Shown here piece by piece: positions 45,790 through 57,213 of a stretch of 64,000 bases of DNA (position 1 is its first letter; each line of letters begins with the position of its first letter). The notes under the pieces are model-generated. The model worked only from the letters and a program-made list of their open reading frames with translations. It was not told the origin of the DNA and did not search any database. The translations under genes were made by a program, and so were the position numbers. Source of the stretch: Macrocystis pyrifera (taxonomy: Eukaryota > Sar > Phaeophyceae > Laminariales > Laminariaceae); NCBI GenBank assembly GCA_031763025.1, contig JASSKH010000021.1, positions 8,613,358-8,677,357 on the forward strand, given 5' to 3'.

Positions 45790-45915
45790 AGGCAGGGGTG
45801 CCGCGAATAATCCATACGAGGAGACGCGACCCTATATATATATAGCACGAAGGTCCTGATCGGGCGACATCACACGATGAACATGTCAGCCCCCCCTCGA
45901 GGTTCATCGCGATGC
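45790..45915 (-). pseudogene. decayed duplicate of SLD5 last exon and 3' flank
   Basis: Aligns with 46640-46760: shared tagcacgaagg/gggccctgat, 'gggcgacat', 'cgatgaacatgtc' and 'gaggttcatcg'. Read on the minus strand, the frame of exon 6 is lost (an AT run replaces the LVLEGRV region). It lies beside a copy of the same 21-bp array, so array and exon were duplicated together. Confidence 0.75.
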
Positions 45916-46324
45916 CGAGATCGAGCTATAGCTTCCGCGATCAAAACCGAATTCCGTGGTAAAAAACAACTGAAAAAATACATTTTTGAGACCCCGAGAT
46001 AGTGACGAAAACAATGGTTCATACATTTTTTTATTGTGACAATCCACCGTCTGCGACCGCAGCGTGGGCGCCTATAGAGCAGTACGCGGTAAGATCATGC
46101 TGCCTGCGCCAGTTCCGTGCGACTTGCATCAACCATTGTAACTCGGATACCAACCATTGTATCTCACTCCCCAATCACGCAGTCGCCGTTGTTGAAATCA
46201 TAAGGTCACTATTTATCGTATTTTTCCCCTCCTAGAGTCCCAGGAGAGTATATCTATTATTAATAGATCGCCAAGACCAAAGCTAGCGCTATCGGTCTCC
46301 AGCAGGAGTCCCGCGATGGAGCTA

Positions 46325-46640
46325 CTGATTTGCATCGACAAAGCTGCTGCTGTGCCTCGACGAAGTTGCTGCCGTGCCTCGACAAAGCTGCTGCTGTGCC
46401 TCGACGAAGCTGCTGCTGTGCCTTGACAAAGCTACTGCTGTGCCTCGACGAAGCTACTGCGCCTCGGCAAACCTACCGTGCCCGACAAAGCTACTGCTGC
46501 TGTGTCTCGACAAAGCTACTGCTGCTGTGCCTCGACGAAGCTACTGCTGTGCCTCGACAAAAGCTATTGCCGTGTCTCGACGAAACCACCGTGCCTCGGT
46601 AAAAGCTGCTGCTGTGCCACGACAAAACTACTGCTACTCA
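46325..46640. repeat. 21-bp array in the presumed SLD5 3' UTR
   Basis: About 15 units of 'tgcctcgacaaagctactgc' with variants. It begins about 30 bp past the SLD5 stop codon, so transcripts probably contain several units. Confidence 0.85.
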
Positions 46641-46668
46641 ATTCTCTAGCAGAGGTTCTGCGACGGAG

Positions 46669-46779
46669 CTATATGAGGTCGACGCGTCCCTCTAGCACGA
46701 GGGCCCTGATGGGGCGATATCGGACGATGAACATGTCTCCCCCCCTGAGGCTCATCGACCTGTCGTCCCTACCTGAGGC
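46669..46779 (-). CDS. SLD5: SLD5 exon 6 (B domain, stop)
   Basis: Acceptor ccctcggccag on the minus strand, phase 0. [19 protein letters not shown] then [17 protein letters not shown] and TAG. RY-I-LV--G-V-LI is the conserved family ending. Confidence 0.95.
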   Translation of the reverse strand, partial: ASGRDDRSMSLRGGDMFIVRYRPIRALVLEGRVDLI

Positions 46780-48987
46780 CTGGCCGAGGGAGGGAGAAAG
46801 GAAGAAGTCAGCAAGGAAAGACGATTGGGCGGTAGTACACGGAGTCAAGAAACCCAATCCATCAAGCCTTCAGTAGAGACGGCCCGTGCGATTAAATAGT
46901 AGCACTTTTTGCCTTGCAAGGGAAATATTTTATGAGTATATGACAGGGCTTCTCTCGACTGAGCAGCTACCCAATGTCACTGGGCATATCGTTTAGTTCT
47001 TGAAAAAAAAAATAACGATACAGACCTCATGTCATGGGATTGATCGCTCATCAGATTGAGGGTACGTTCTTGAATCCTTTTTTTTGTTTGGGTGGTATTC
47101 CCAGAGACACAAAATACTGCCTGCGTTTCGCACGCAAACCCCTCTACCGTGTGTCTGAGACGCAAACAATTCACCCTTCGGACAATCCTTGATTCCTACG
47201 TTCAATGATCTAGACTTCTCAGGGTAGATAGATCTATTCCTAATCTGTATGGTCTGTATGGGTTAGCTCATGTGGCCGGGTGGAACTCGTATAATCTGCG
47301 TGATGTACTATAGGTCATATTTCCCGTGCATACGATCCTGCACAACATCGCACAGCGGCAGGTTAGGAGCTATTATAGATGAGCTATCTGTAGATGATCT
47401 ATCTGTAGATGATCTATCTGTAGATGATCTATCTGTAGATGATCTACCTGAAGATGATCTATCTGTAGATGATCTACCTGTAGATGATCTACCTGTAGAG
47501 AGAACAACAACAACAACAAAAACAACAACCAACCATTGAATGAAACTCTGGTATGATCGGAAATATAAGAACCGTTTAGACATTAGTATGAATACGAAGC
47601 GTTCCTTGTAATTCCGACCGTTGGGGCAAGCAATTTGGTTGGGCGGCCACTCAATCAATCAACCATCCAATCAATTGTTCAATCACTCACTCAATCAACC
47701 ACCCAATCAATCCATCGTTCAATTCCACCAATCAACCATTCAACTCCGTCTTGAACCCATGCAAACGATTGACGCAATGGTAGCACAATGGTTGATACGT
47801 GCCGGCAAGAAAGGGGTCAGCAGTTTTTCGGCCGGATAAAAAAAAATCTGGCAGACCGGGCTTGCTTCTTGACCCAATATCGTTGGGATGTCATGATTCA
47901 CAGACTGATAGTGTATTTCAAGTACTATTCGTGATGTAGGCTTTACCGGCCGTTGTCATCGGGTTTTGCACTTCTAGCTCAATTCTCAAAACTAGTTTTC
48001 GAGCGACGCCTACAATGACGTACTCGTCGGAGCGTACGGTAGACGAAACCGTCTGTATGTGTACTATTCGGATCTCAACAGATCTGCCGCACGATGATAT
48101 GTGGAGAGTGAGCTGGCGCGGCTCACATCTCTGTGATCACCCGCTTCATCATCACCACCAGCCACATTCTCACATTTACTGCTATTAAATAGTAATAGTA
48201 CGTATACTACAAATAATACCAGGTAGATGCTATCATGCCCCTGCCGCAGTTTAATTTCCACGCTGGCCGAAAATTAAGTACCGGTTGGTATTGATATTAA
48301 TGTACAAACGCTTCTTATATTTCCGCCCATGGTGTTGTGTGCAGATATATTCATTTGTTTTGTGGCACAGATCTTCCGGGGCAGATAGATGCCTGATTTG
48401 ATGCACGTGATGTTATCGCAGTATCTGATGGTGTTTGCTAGGTGGGATCTGTACGATCTATATGTGCACGAGTTTGAAGGGTGGGATCTGTGTGACATAG
48501 CTCTTGCGCAACATATCACAACGAAAAATAAAGGATCCGTATGATCTAAATGATCTAAAAGATGTGCGTGATTTGTATGAGCTACAAGATATATTCGAAC
48601 TATATCAACTATAATATATCTATGATCTATATGATCTATTAGATATCTATGACCTATATGATCTATGTGATCTATATTATATGCGTATAGACTATATATT
48701 GCCATCTATCCGACGTGTGAAATGTTTGATTTGGCGGACCAACCCGTGAAAGTCACGAAGACCAACAGACAGACAAACAGACAGGCACACAGACAGCAAC
48801 ACAAACACACAGACAGACAGACAGACAGACAGACGGCAACACAGACACACAGACAGATAGACAGACAGACAGACAGAAACACAGACACACACAGACAGAC
48901 AGACAGACAGACATGCATAAAGACGGACAGACAGACAGACAGACAAAACACAGACTGACAAGACAGACAGACAGACCTACCTACATA

Positions 48988-49018
<31 letters not shown>

Positions 49019-51256
49019 ACAGACAGACAGACAACCAGACGGGACATACACAGACAGACCGACAGACAGGCAGAGAGACCGAGGATCTGACCTCTCCAAT
49101 CTGCACCAAGCCCACATCCTCTTTAGCACGGCAGACGACAAACGTGTCAAGGTTCGGTTCTTGCACCATGTTCTCCTCTTGGCTGGTATTGGTCAGCGAT
49201 CGGAAGTTGGAAGGCATCTGTTCCACAATATACGAGGCACGTGTGTGGGAGGGGGGGGGGGGGATAGTAACCCCTGTAGAACACCTATGTTTTGAAGTAG
49301 AGGAAAATGGGGGGAATCATAACCTCCTATATAACCGCAGTCATGTTTTGAGTCCAAACCACTTGGAATCAGAATAGGATATGATTGCAGCGTAGTTGTA
49401 CAAGCACAAAGGCGGGGGGGGGGGGGGTGTACTCGATATCATGCGTGGCCGTAGTCGTATGACCATAGACCCTCCCATCCCTACAATGCCGGGACGGAGC
49501 ACGTCGGGTTTTCACCGACCAGGCAGACATCGCTAGCACCAAGCGCGAAGCGCCGTGAGGTATTCGGCGAGTCGCATGAAGGGTGGGCTGCATCCCACTA
49601 AGAACCGCTTGCGAGGCGGATTTTCCTGCATATGGGGGGGTACTCACGTGTTGCTTGCCTAGGTCATTTGACCATTGACCACGCATCTCTTATCGAGTAC
49701 TCGATATCATGCATGGCGGTATGGGGAGGGGGAGGGGAAGCTAATCAGGATAATGTACTTATTTGCAGGGATGGGGCGAGGCATGTTGGTGGGGGGGGGG
49801 GAGGTGAATGAGTCTTAAATGTTTTGCCTCACCTATGGCATAAACACCCCACACAAATGCCAAACATTTTATACCCAAAAACGTAGGTACAGCTCTAATG
49901 GGGTCAAGGCAAGTTCACGATACCTACATAACACCTGGGCAGGCATGCCTTCCTACTCTGACACCGGTACATATCACAAAAACGACACCCAACCCCTCCC
50001 CCCCCTCTCCTTCCCAGAAGATGAAGCCAACCCCGACTACCAAAGCCCCAGCCTAATCAACACACAAAAAAACCGCCACACCGCATCAAAAACGCCTCGG
50101 AGGCGTGCGTATTATTAGGGAGGGAAGGAGGCGTGATGGAAAGGGGGGGGGGGGGGGGGGTACTCAATATCATGCATGGCCGTAGTCGTATGACCATAGA
50201 CCCTCGCATCCCTACAATGCCGGGACGGAGCGCGTCGGGTTTTAGCCGACCAGGCGGGCATTGCTTGCATGGAAAGGGGGGGGGGGGATACTCAAGTCAT
50301 CCATGGCCGTAGCCGAATGACCATAGACCTTCGCGTCCCTACAATGCCGGGCGTGATGAGGGAGGGGGGGTGTACTCGATATCATGGCGGGGGGGGTGGG
50401 GCGCAGCAGGAGATGTGTATTTAGCCTCACCTGATTAAGGCAAGTCTTCCCGAAGTGGTCTTCCAGCATATCCACATAGTCCTGGGCATGCTTTCGCTCT
50501 CTGACACGAGGCCAACAACGGGGGGGTGGCGTTAAATATTGAAAACTCAATACAGGGGGGGGGGCATTGACACGTGCCCCACCTCACTATTCGAACAGAT
50601 TGGTTGGGGGGGGAGGGGGGGGGTAACATGTCGAAAATATTCAACACCTCGGTCATGGTCTATTAATAGATGTTTCACCTTTGAAGGCAGATACATGTAT
50701 CCCCGACACTGCACGATCTACTGTATGTAGCTAACGATGCAGGAGGGGCCCCGCAATAATCTGCATGCTCTGGCACATGTTTCCTGGGTTTGGTCCCACC
50801 CTACCCACCCATCATGGCCGGAGATCCATCAATCGCTAAAAAAAAACGGACTTGACCCTTCTAGAACCGCACTCCCATATGTAGGGAGAAATCACTCAAA
50901 TTATAAGTACTTTGTCCCCAAAATAGGCCTGGGGGTCCTGGGGGTCCAAAAAAAACGAAAAAAAATCGCTCAACCAGATTTTTTTTTTTTTTCCCGCAAT
51001 GCGTAGGTTAAAACGCAAAATTCAGAAAAGAAAAAAAATGAGCGAGATTCAAACAGTATGGGGTTACCAAGGAGCGCGCGTCTGAATGAACATGAAGATT
51101 AAACGGTTCTTATGTTTCGGCCCAAAAGTGGGAAATGTCAATACCTAGCGAGTTTCGTTGCTACAAAAAACGCTTACATTTTGTACACCGTAAAAAAGCT
51201 GCCAGGTACATTTACACCGTGAATCACGCACACAGCTTGCGAAGACCGAGTTCGAG

Positions 51257-51307
<51 letters not shown>

Positions 51308-51731
51308 ACTCGATAGGAGAGATGCACTCGATCTCATGCATGGCCGTAGTCGTATGACCATAGACCTTCGCATCCGTACAATGCCGGGACGGAGCATGTC
51401 GGGTTTTCACCGACCAGACAGACATTGCTTGCACCAAGCGCGAAGCGCCGTGAGGTGTCAGGCGAGTCGCATGAAGGGTGAGCTGCATCCTACTAAGAAC
51501 CGCTTGTGAGGCGGACTTTCTTGCATATGGATGACAGCTTCAATGAGTTAGTTTAATTTCCGGTGTAGCCACTTCCAGAGACAGCAATGGGACTACTATG
51601 TAACTGCCTCTTGGGTGCCTTACCTTGAACACTACGTGATACGATCAATTCCCTAGTGCAGAGTAAAGGCTCTTTACCTCGCACAAATGATTCAACTCGA
51701 CCACCAGCAGTGGGCGACCGCCAATAAAAAA

Positions 51732-51765
<34 letters not shown>

Positions 51766-54700
51766 ACTCATTTGTTGCTTGCCTTAGTCATTTGACCATT
51801 GACCACGCATCCCTTTCGAGACGGAGCAACGTTCCTACTCCTAATAGAGACACCTCCAACACTTGAGCGCTCATTAGGTTGTTTCCATAAATTACATAGA
51901 ATTTTTTTGCTAATCTTATCCCCTTCCTGTCTGGCCGCCCGTGGTCACCATCTATCTCCTAGGATAGCGATCGTTTTCTCGCTGTATTCAGTGCATCAAA
52001 CTCCTCCATGTCACATTCGTCTATTTCCCTCACCTCCTCCTCTAACACATCCCGTTCCTCCTTGTATATTTCACATTCTCCTACCATGTGAGTTCTACTC
52101 TCTATTGCTTTGCCACACGGGCACATCTAGTTGCATCTACTTCCTCCTCCTCCTGGCTACTGGTATACCTCTTTCTTCTTTCTGGCAGGTCCAGGTCCCC
52201 TACACGAAAGCGCAGTTTCAGCGTTTTCGCGAAGTCCATGGGGCCATGCAAATACGTTTTCATTCCTATGTATTCCTTTCCTCAATCCCCCGTATATCTC
52301 TAAATGATTTTCCGATTCCACCTTGATTCTTAGCGCTAGCCTTTCCCTTCTTTCTATCATTTCTTCTACTTCTGCCTTGTACCTCCCAAACTTCCCGGCG
52401 GACATCATCGCTTCTTCGTTTCCCCCTATCCTTCCATACTTTCTCAACTACGCCATCCCACCTTGTTCCAGCTCGCCCTTTAGTTACTTTCTCCTATACA
52501 GCTCTATTAACTATGGCTGGCAACCTCTTTTTTGGCATGTTCCTTACTTTATATTGCCAGTTCAACTTTCTCGTGTCTCTATTTGTCTTGAGTGGGTGCA
52601 TTCCCAGTTCTGTTCTTAATACTGTATTACTAGTCGTACTTGAGCATCTTGGGATTTTTTTAGCTGCTGCCATTTGTACTGTTTCCAACTGTTTTACGAG
52701 TTTCGCATTCCCTCCCCATACTTCTCCTGCATATTCTAGCTTTGGTACTATCACATTCATCAAGATACATATCTTAATCCTAGTGTCAAGGTGCGAGTCT
52801 GTTAGGATCGCATCCATCTTGCCTACTTGTGCCTTACCCTTTCCTATTACTTTTGCTATATGTGTATCCCAAGAGCAGTCTCTACGCCAAGGTATATATA
52901 CTGGTCTATGATCGGCAATCCATCTTCTCCCCACTTCCAGCTGAAATTTACCGGATTTACCTTATCTTCGATTCAAACAACTACTGCGCATTTCTTGGCG
53001 TTCGCCGTCACCCTCCATTTCCTGGTGTATTCTAGCGCCTTCACTATTTGTTTCTGCAATCTTTCGAGTGTTTCTGATATCCCCACGAAGACATCCGCAA
53101 ACATCAATCCCGACACCGTACCTTCCCCTACCTAGCTCCCTGCCTTGCCGCCTCGACTGCTACTATCAGGCCGTTAATATATATCTTGAATATGTTAGGT
53201 GACAACGTACATCCCTGTGCAACACCTTGTAAAATATCAACATACTTCGACATTTCCCCGTCCAGCATCACAGCACTTCTCGCACATTCCGTCATCTTTT
53301 TCATCATTCTCCACATCTTTCCTCTGACTCCTATTTCCCACAGTTTTTTCCACAATCTATTTCTCCATACAGTGTCGTAGGCTTTCTGCACATCTAGACA
53401 GAAACAGTACGTTGTTAGTCCCGCGTCTTTCCTACCTTGAATAATCTTACCTAAGGCGTACACATGGTCTACGCAGCTACGATTTGGCCTAAACCCTGCT
53501 TGCCCTTTGCTTATTTTGTCTTCCTTCTCCATCATCGCTCCCATTCTATCGTTCAAAATCTTACGAAATGTTTTGCCTACTGTGCTAAGTAGCGTTATCC
53601 CTCTATAGTTCCCCGGGTCAGCCTTATCTCCTTTCTTGAATAAGCTTACCACTACTCTTTCTCTCCACCTCCTAGGTGCGTACTCCTTTTTCCCATATCC
53701 AGTTATACAACACAACCATCATGGTAATCATTCCTTCTCCCCCGTACTTCGTAAATTCAATCACTATTTGGTCTGCCCCGGCTGCCTTTCTATTCTTAAG
53801 TTCAGCCACACAACTCTTTACTCCTTCCCTCGTGAACTCTCTCCGTAACCCTCCCGAACCGCTGTCTTCCCTTTCTGATGTATCCACGTTCGCCTCTGCC
53901 CACGCGTTGATTTCCTTCTCGAATTCTGCATCGAAGGTTTCGGGGGGCGGGGGGGGGGGGGGGGGGGGGAATCTCACAGACGAGATTTAGCTATTTTTAT
54001 CGGATATCGAGAACTCGATTCTCGGACGATTTCCGATACCCATCGTCGCTACGAACACGATGCAAACACTCACACACACACGCACACACACACACACACC
54101 TGTCCGACAGACGACCTTCCATCTCCTCCTCCCCTACGGACAGCACGTGCATGGCGTCCCTCTCCACCTTGCGGAGGCGTGTTCGAAGGTACTTGGACAG
54201 AGAGTAGCGGAGGCGATCGAGCTCCATCTGGTAGAGAGAAGCAGAAAAAGCCTCCTCAGGAGTACCCCTTGCCACACCCACAGCCACAGCCACAGCCACA
54301 CCCCCCCCCCCCCGCCCCCCCCGAAAAGAGAAAAAAAATAAGAAGGGAAATCGTTAGGGCTGTGCGTTAGTTGAGCTGACAAAGAGCGTTTAGCTCGCGC
54401 TCGATTTCTCTTCTCAGTCCAAGGGTGTTACCGTGGTTTCGGAGGTCTTTCTCCCCCTCTCTCTCGACCACATTTTCCCGAAAAAAACACCTTGTTTTTC
54501 GATATTGGGAGTGGTGGGGGGGGGGAGAGGGTGGTTGTACTCATTATCATGCATGGCCGTAGTCGTATGACCATAGACCTTCGCATCCCTACAATGCCGG
54601 GACGGAGCACGTCGCGTTTTCACCGACCAGGCAGACGTTGCTTGCACCAAGCGCGAAGCAAGCAGTGAGGTGTTGGGCGAGTCGCATGAAGGGTGAGCTG

Positions 54701-57213
54701 CATCCTACTAAGAACCGCTTTAGAGGCGGATTTTCTTGCATATGGATGACAGCATCAATTAAAGTTCTGATGTATGGCCACTTCCAGGGAGCGCGCGCGC
54801 GCGGGAGGGGGGGGGGGGGGGAGGGAGGGTCGTTTCGTTCGCCTGACTACGGCCAACAACCCCAGCTGGTTGATTGGTTGGCTTGGCTTGGCCATCGAAG
54901 CAACAACAAATTCCGACAGTCATAGATAGGGGTGATCTATGCTACAGGCTTCCCTGAGGATCCTCACTTCAGCTCTACGCTACAGGCTTCCCTGAGGATC
55001 CTCACTTCAGCTCTACGCTACTAACAAGTCAAAAGTCTACCCCATGGCCGCGTATCGACCGCGTGACGGTTCCGTCGCGGTCGTGTATCGGTCGTGGGAG
55101 AAATGCGCGCATCGTAACGGCCGTGTAACTGTCGTGTAACGGTCATGCAACTGTCGCGTAACGGTCGTGCGCTAATCAATGGCAGGGGTAGCCGCATTTT
55201 TATTTTCAAGGCTTCCTACTTCAGGAGACGTACATAGTGTATCTCTCCCCCCAAAGCTGATTTTTGATGAAATTTGCAAGCATATCGAACTAACCATCAT
55301 GCTCCTTTCAGCCGGTCGGCCGGTCCGTGTTACGTGCCTGGTTGCTTGCCCGATGGCGGCTACGCCCGTACTTATTTTTATCTTTCGCGTGCGTAGCTTT
55401 CAATATATATTTTTGAAGATTATTTCTAGGCTGGTGGTTCTCGCCCGGTGGCTACGTACGAGCATAGTCGGTGCGAGGCACGGAACGCCTGCTGTGTCCC
55501 CCCCCCCCCCCCCCCGTTTTCAGCTCGCGACACCTCCGAGACTTCGAGTCAAGCACCATCCGGAAGGGGAACCTTTGTGTGCCGAGAAAAAGTGAAAAAC
55601 AAGAACGGCAAGGCATGTCTTAACCCTTTTAATGCTGCATTCCCGTTTCGGGGGGGACGAAACCTCCTAAAACATTCTAAGCGCTTTGTCCCCCACAATG
55701 GTTGGACTGCACTTTTGCCCTAAAAGGGTTGATAGTAGGAGTAACGCCTTATTCGGCTAAATCCTCAGATGAGGCCCCGTCAGTCCAACCATTGTTTGCC
55801 CCCACGTTACTCCCCCTATCGTTTCGTAGCATGAGTCTACTACTACTACTACTACTACTACTATTAATACTACTACTACTACTACTACTATTACGGGGGT
55901 CCATAGTTAACGGGACCAAATTTTGTTAGTAAAAATAGGCAAACATGTAGGTTTTTATGTATACCATAGGTCCTATTAACTATGTACCCCCGTGATAGTC
56001 TTCTAACAGCAGTTCATGTCGTTGTTGTTGAGAGAATGTATGTGAAACACCAAAAAAAAAAACAAGGGCACGACCAGACACAAGAAAGTTCCCCGCAATT
56101 TCCGAAAGAAAGACACGCCCAGGGGGATGGGATCTCTCCACGTATGCATCTACTAGTGTAAAACGCCACACGGGACTGTTCTGGACGTGCATACGCATAA
56201 AAAAAAACCCTGCGACACTCTTCGCCGCGACCGGAGCAACAGATGGTCACCTAGCGTCGTCCACGATCTCCTGCTGGTTCCGGATCTGCTGCATCAGGTC
56301 CTCCACCAACTGCTCGTCCAGCGTCAGGAGCTCCGGCGCGCTCACCTCGTTCCGCCACGCCGACCTGCGAAGAAAAATACAGGAATTTTCCAGGGGTCAC
56401 AAACGTAGTTACAAAACTGACGACCGGCAAAAGAAAGGCGCAGGAATTTTCCAAGGCTTATGGACGGAAGCGAGCCGGACGTTTTATTTCCTTAACGCCC
56501 CGTTTTTTGCAATTTGTGTTGTGGAGTAGGCCTGTTGGGCCCCCGATCCCCGCTTTTTTTTTTTTTGGTGGTGTACCCATTCTAAGATCACCCGGTTTGA
56601 GGACACAGTAGAGAAAAAATCAGGTGACCCGGCTTGTCACGAGAGAAAGTACTTGGAATCAGTATGAGATCCTTCTTTCAGTGGTGAAGGATAATGCTGC
56701 ATCATTACGGGGGACCATAGTAAATAGGACCGAATATTGTCAGTAAAAATCTGAAAATATATAGGTTTTTGTGTGCACCGTAGGTCCTACTTACTATGGT
56801 CCTCCGTAATAGTGGTATGACCACGTTTGTTACGGTAGCTTCTCACGTCACGGGGTGTCATCAAAATGGCTACCCCACTACTGTATAGGCTACTACTGTG
56901 CTGCATATAAGGTGCCTACTGAATCTTCAACTGTACGGCGGACCTTAACCTGGCGACATATTCCAGGTGTATTCTACCGATGCAGAGAGCAATAGGCTAC
57001 TGTATCTTCAACAGTAGCCTACTGTATATTCAACAGTAGCCTACTGTATCTTCAACAGTAGCCTACTGTATATTCAACAGTAGCCTACTGTATCTTCAAC
57101 AGTACGGCGCACCTTAACCTGGCGACATCTTCGTTCAGGTCCGACTCGTCCAGTTCCACGGCTCCCGAATCTTCCAAATTGAGCAAAGGGTCCTTCCATA
57201 AAGACACCATCAT
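46669..57213 (-). CDS. SLD5: GINS complex subunit SLD5 (GINS4), complete, six exons
   Basis: GINS joins MCM2-7 and CDC45 to form the replicative helicase at nuclear forks. Six exons join with consistent phases into 227 residues, close to the 223 of human SLD5. The N-terminal A domain shows [40 protein letters not shown] and [16 protein letters not shown]. Then come [23 protein letters not shown] and the C-terminal B domain [24 protein letters not shown], ending at TAG. Each segment matches its SLD5 counterpart in order. Two adjacent ATGs (57213 and 57210) can start it. Introns are filled with repeats, including LINE copy 3 in sense orientation in intron 3. I see no lesion, so the gene is likely functional. 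Confidence 0.95.
47195..47505 (+). repeat. GATCTATC-family repeat with 15-bp minisatellite
   Basis: Body ('gttagctcatgtggccgggt', 'cctgcacaacatcgcacagc'), then about eight 'gatctatctgtagat' units (47375-47495). It lies in SLD5 intron 5. Confidence 0.75.
47546..47625. mobile_element. short MITE, ACTCTG-type ends
   Basis: 'aaactctggtatgatcggaa' to 'cttgtaattccgaccgttgg', with 'aagaaccgtttagacatta' next to the left end as in 62905-62990. Confidence 0.5.
48360..48700. repeat. diverged GATCTATC-family repeat, AT-rich
   Basis: Degenerate 'tgatctatatgatctat' runs and two 'gggtgggatctgt' landmarks. Confidence 0.45.
48770..49075 (+). repeat. (CAGA)n microsatellite
   Basis: About 300 bp of acagacagacag with cacacac and cagc interruptions, ending about 15 bp from SLD5 exon 5 on its donor side. 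It reads as Cys-Leu-Ser-Val repeats on the minus strand, which are not coding. Confidence 0.92.
49092..49217 (-). CDS. SLD5: SLD5 exon 5
   Basis: Minus strand: acceptor gtggaacag, donor GAG|gtcaga, 42 codons in phase 0. Reads [35 protein letters not shown] and GLVQIGE. Confidence 0.95.
49412..49630 (-). mobile_element. SINE-like S-C, full length
   Basis: G12, then tgtactcgatatcatgcgtg ... gcgtgaggtattcggcga... ... aagaaccgcttgcgaggcgg-attttcctgcatatgg. Includes the 5' 'gaggcggattttc' part. Confidence 0.85.
49635..49690 (-). mobile_element. LINE tail fragment, reverse
   Basis: G7-tactcacgtgttgcttgcct ... gaccattgaccacgcatct, only about 50 bp, directly joined to the S-C element before it. Confidence 0.7.
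50143..50265 (-). mobile_element. SINE-like S-C, 3' half
   Basis: G18-tactcaatatcatgcatggc ... gggacggagcgcgtcgggtt ... ccaggcgggcattgcttgca. It ends where the next copy's G-run begins (50276). Confidence 0.8.
50276..50352 (-). mobile_element. SINE-like S-C, short 3' fragment
   Basis: G12-atactcaagtcatccatggc ... tcgcgtccctacaatgccggg. Tandem with the previous copy. Confidence 0.7.
50431..50500 (-). CDS. SLD5: SLD5 exon 4
   Basis: Minus strand: acceptor cctcgtgtcag, donor CAG|gtgagg. A completes Arg. [20 protein letters not shown] then LNQ, the helix before the MPxN motif. Confidence 0.93.
50850..50955. mobile_element. HP90 hairpin repeat, degraded
   Basis: 'ttgacccttctagaaccgca' and 'gtccccaaaataggcctggg'. 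The right end is replaced by a 'ctgggggtc' duplication. Confidence 0.5.
51267..51530 (-). mobile_element. SINE-like S-C, full length with 40-G run
   Basis: About 40 G, then tactcgataggagagatgca ... gggacggagcatgtcgggtt ... aagaaccgcttgtgaggcgg-actttcttgcatatggatga. Confidence 0.87.
51734..53943 (-). mobile_element. LINE copy 3: 3' half, reverse strand, in SLD5 intron 3
   Basis: Corresponds to copy 1 from about 6830 to its end, and so is 5'-truncated in the linker before the polymerase. The tail is 30 C (read as G on the plus strand, 51734-51763) after GAGTA. At its truncated 5' end stands another C-run of about 25 (53944-53969). The polymerase frame is mostly open ([41 protein letters not shown]), but motif C reads FADV, not FADD, and the thumb is frame-shifted. 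It lies in the sense orientation of SLD5. Confidence 0.92.
54100..54267 (-). CDS. SLD5: SLD5 exon 3
   Basis: Minus strand: acceptor ggtgtggcaag, G completes Arg, then [38 protein letters not shown] and [17 protein letters not shown], donor AG|gtgtgt. An alternative acceptor at ctctctaccag would put the frame out. The donor opens directly into a (GT)n run. Confidence 0.93.
54505..54760 (-). mobile_element. SINE-like S-C, full length, near SLD5 exon 3
   Basis: G-rich start, tactcattatcatgcatggc ... gggacggagcacgtcgcgtt ... aagcaagcagtgaggtgttg ... aagaaccgctttagaggcgg-attttcttgcatatgg. A 4-bp 'aagc' duplication distinguishes it. Confidence 0.85.
54936..55021 (+). repeat. ~39-bp tandem duplication
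   Basis: Two copies of 'gctacaggcttccctgagga' plus 'tcctcacttcagct'. Confidence 0.88.
55050..55175. repeat. cggtcgtgtaac short-period repeat
   Basis: About nine degenerate 11-13-bp units (gtaacggtcgtg) in SLD5 intron 2. Confidence 0.7.
55620..55731. mobile_element. HP90 hairpin repeat, longer variant
   Basis: 'ttaacccttttaatgctgca' and 'gcacttttgccctaaaaggg'. The 112-bp span exceeds other copies because of insertions in both arms. Confidence 0.6.
55889..55998. mobile_element. palindromic MITE (PalM), tccatagttaac type
   Basis: 'tattacgggggtccatagtt' to 'actatgtacccccgtgatag'. It follows a TAC trinucleotide run (55839-55886). Confidence 0.85.
56251..56364 (-). CDS. SLD5: SLD5 exon 2
   Basis: Minus strand: acceptor tcttcgcag, donor AG|gtgacc. 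[20 protein letters not shown] then [26 protein letters not shown] is the family's N-terminal signature. Confidence 0.95.
   Translation of the reverse strand, partial: VGVAERGERAGAPDAGRAVGGGPDAADPEPAGDRGRR
56704..56814. mobile_element. palindromic MITE (PalM)
   Basis: 'attacgggggaccatagtaa' to 'ttactatggtcctccgtaat'. Both TIRs are nearly intact. Confidence 0.88.
56885..57115. repeat. 22-bp array, each unit self-complementary
   Basis: Units of 'cctactgtatcttcaacagt' plus 'ag'. Tactgt and acagta within each unit can pair. The array ends beside the SLD5 exon 1 donor (57117). Confidence 0.85.
57119..57213 (-). CDS. SLD5: SLD5 exon 1 (start)
   Basis: Minus strand: ATG ATG GTG from 57213, [20 protein letters not shown] then [11 protein letters not shown], donor AG|gttaag. 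The acidic leader and DVA-R-AW junction fit SLD5. The frame is open upstream through GTT/GTG triplets, so the exact start rests on the ATG pair. Confidence 0.85.

Larger units (their letters stand above)
40430..46668. other. intergenic region between converging hydrolase and SLD5 genes
   Basis: No supported gene. Contents: a GATTGGTT array (40440-40865), CAG-type triplets (41290-41345, 41535-41580), a GATCTATC-family repeat, an S-C SINE (42646-42895), a cccgacccg block (43085-43310), an amplified hairpin array (43361-43765), three HP90 copies (44175-45029), a palindromic MITE, and two 21-bp arrays, the first with a decayed copy of the SLD5 last exon. Confidence 0.55.

Noticed and set aside
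48692-49047. Cys-Leu-Ser-Val repeat frame
   Set aside because: Translation of a CAGA microsatellite.
55179-55595. 139-codon ATG frame, hydrophobic protein
   Set aside because: It sits in SLD5 intron 2 between tandem repeats, matches no family I know and ends in a C-homopolymer.
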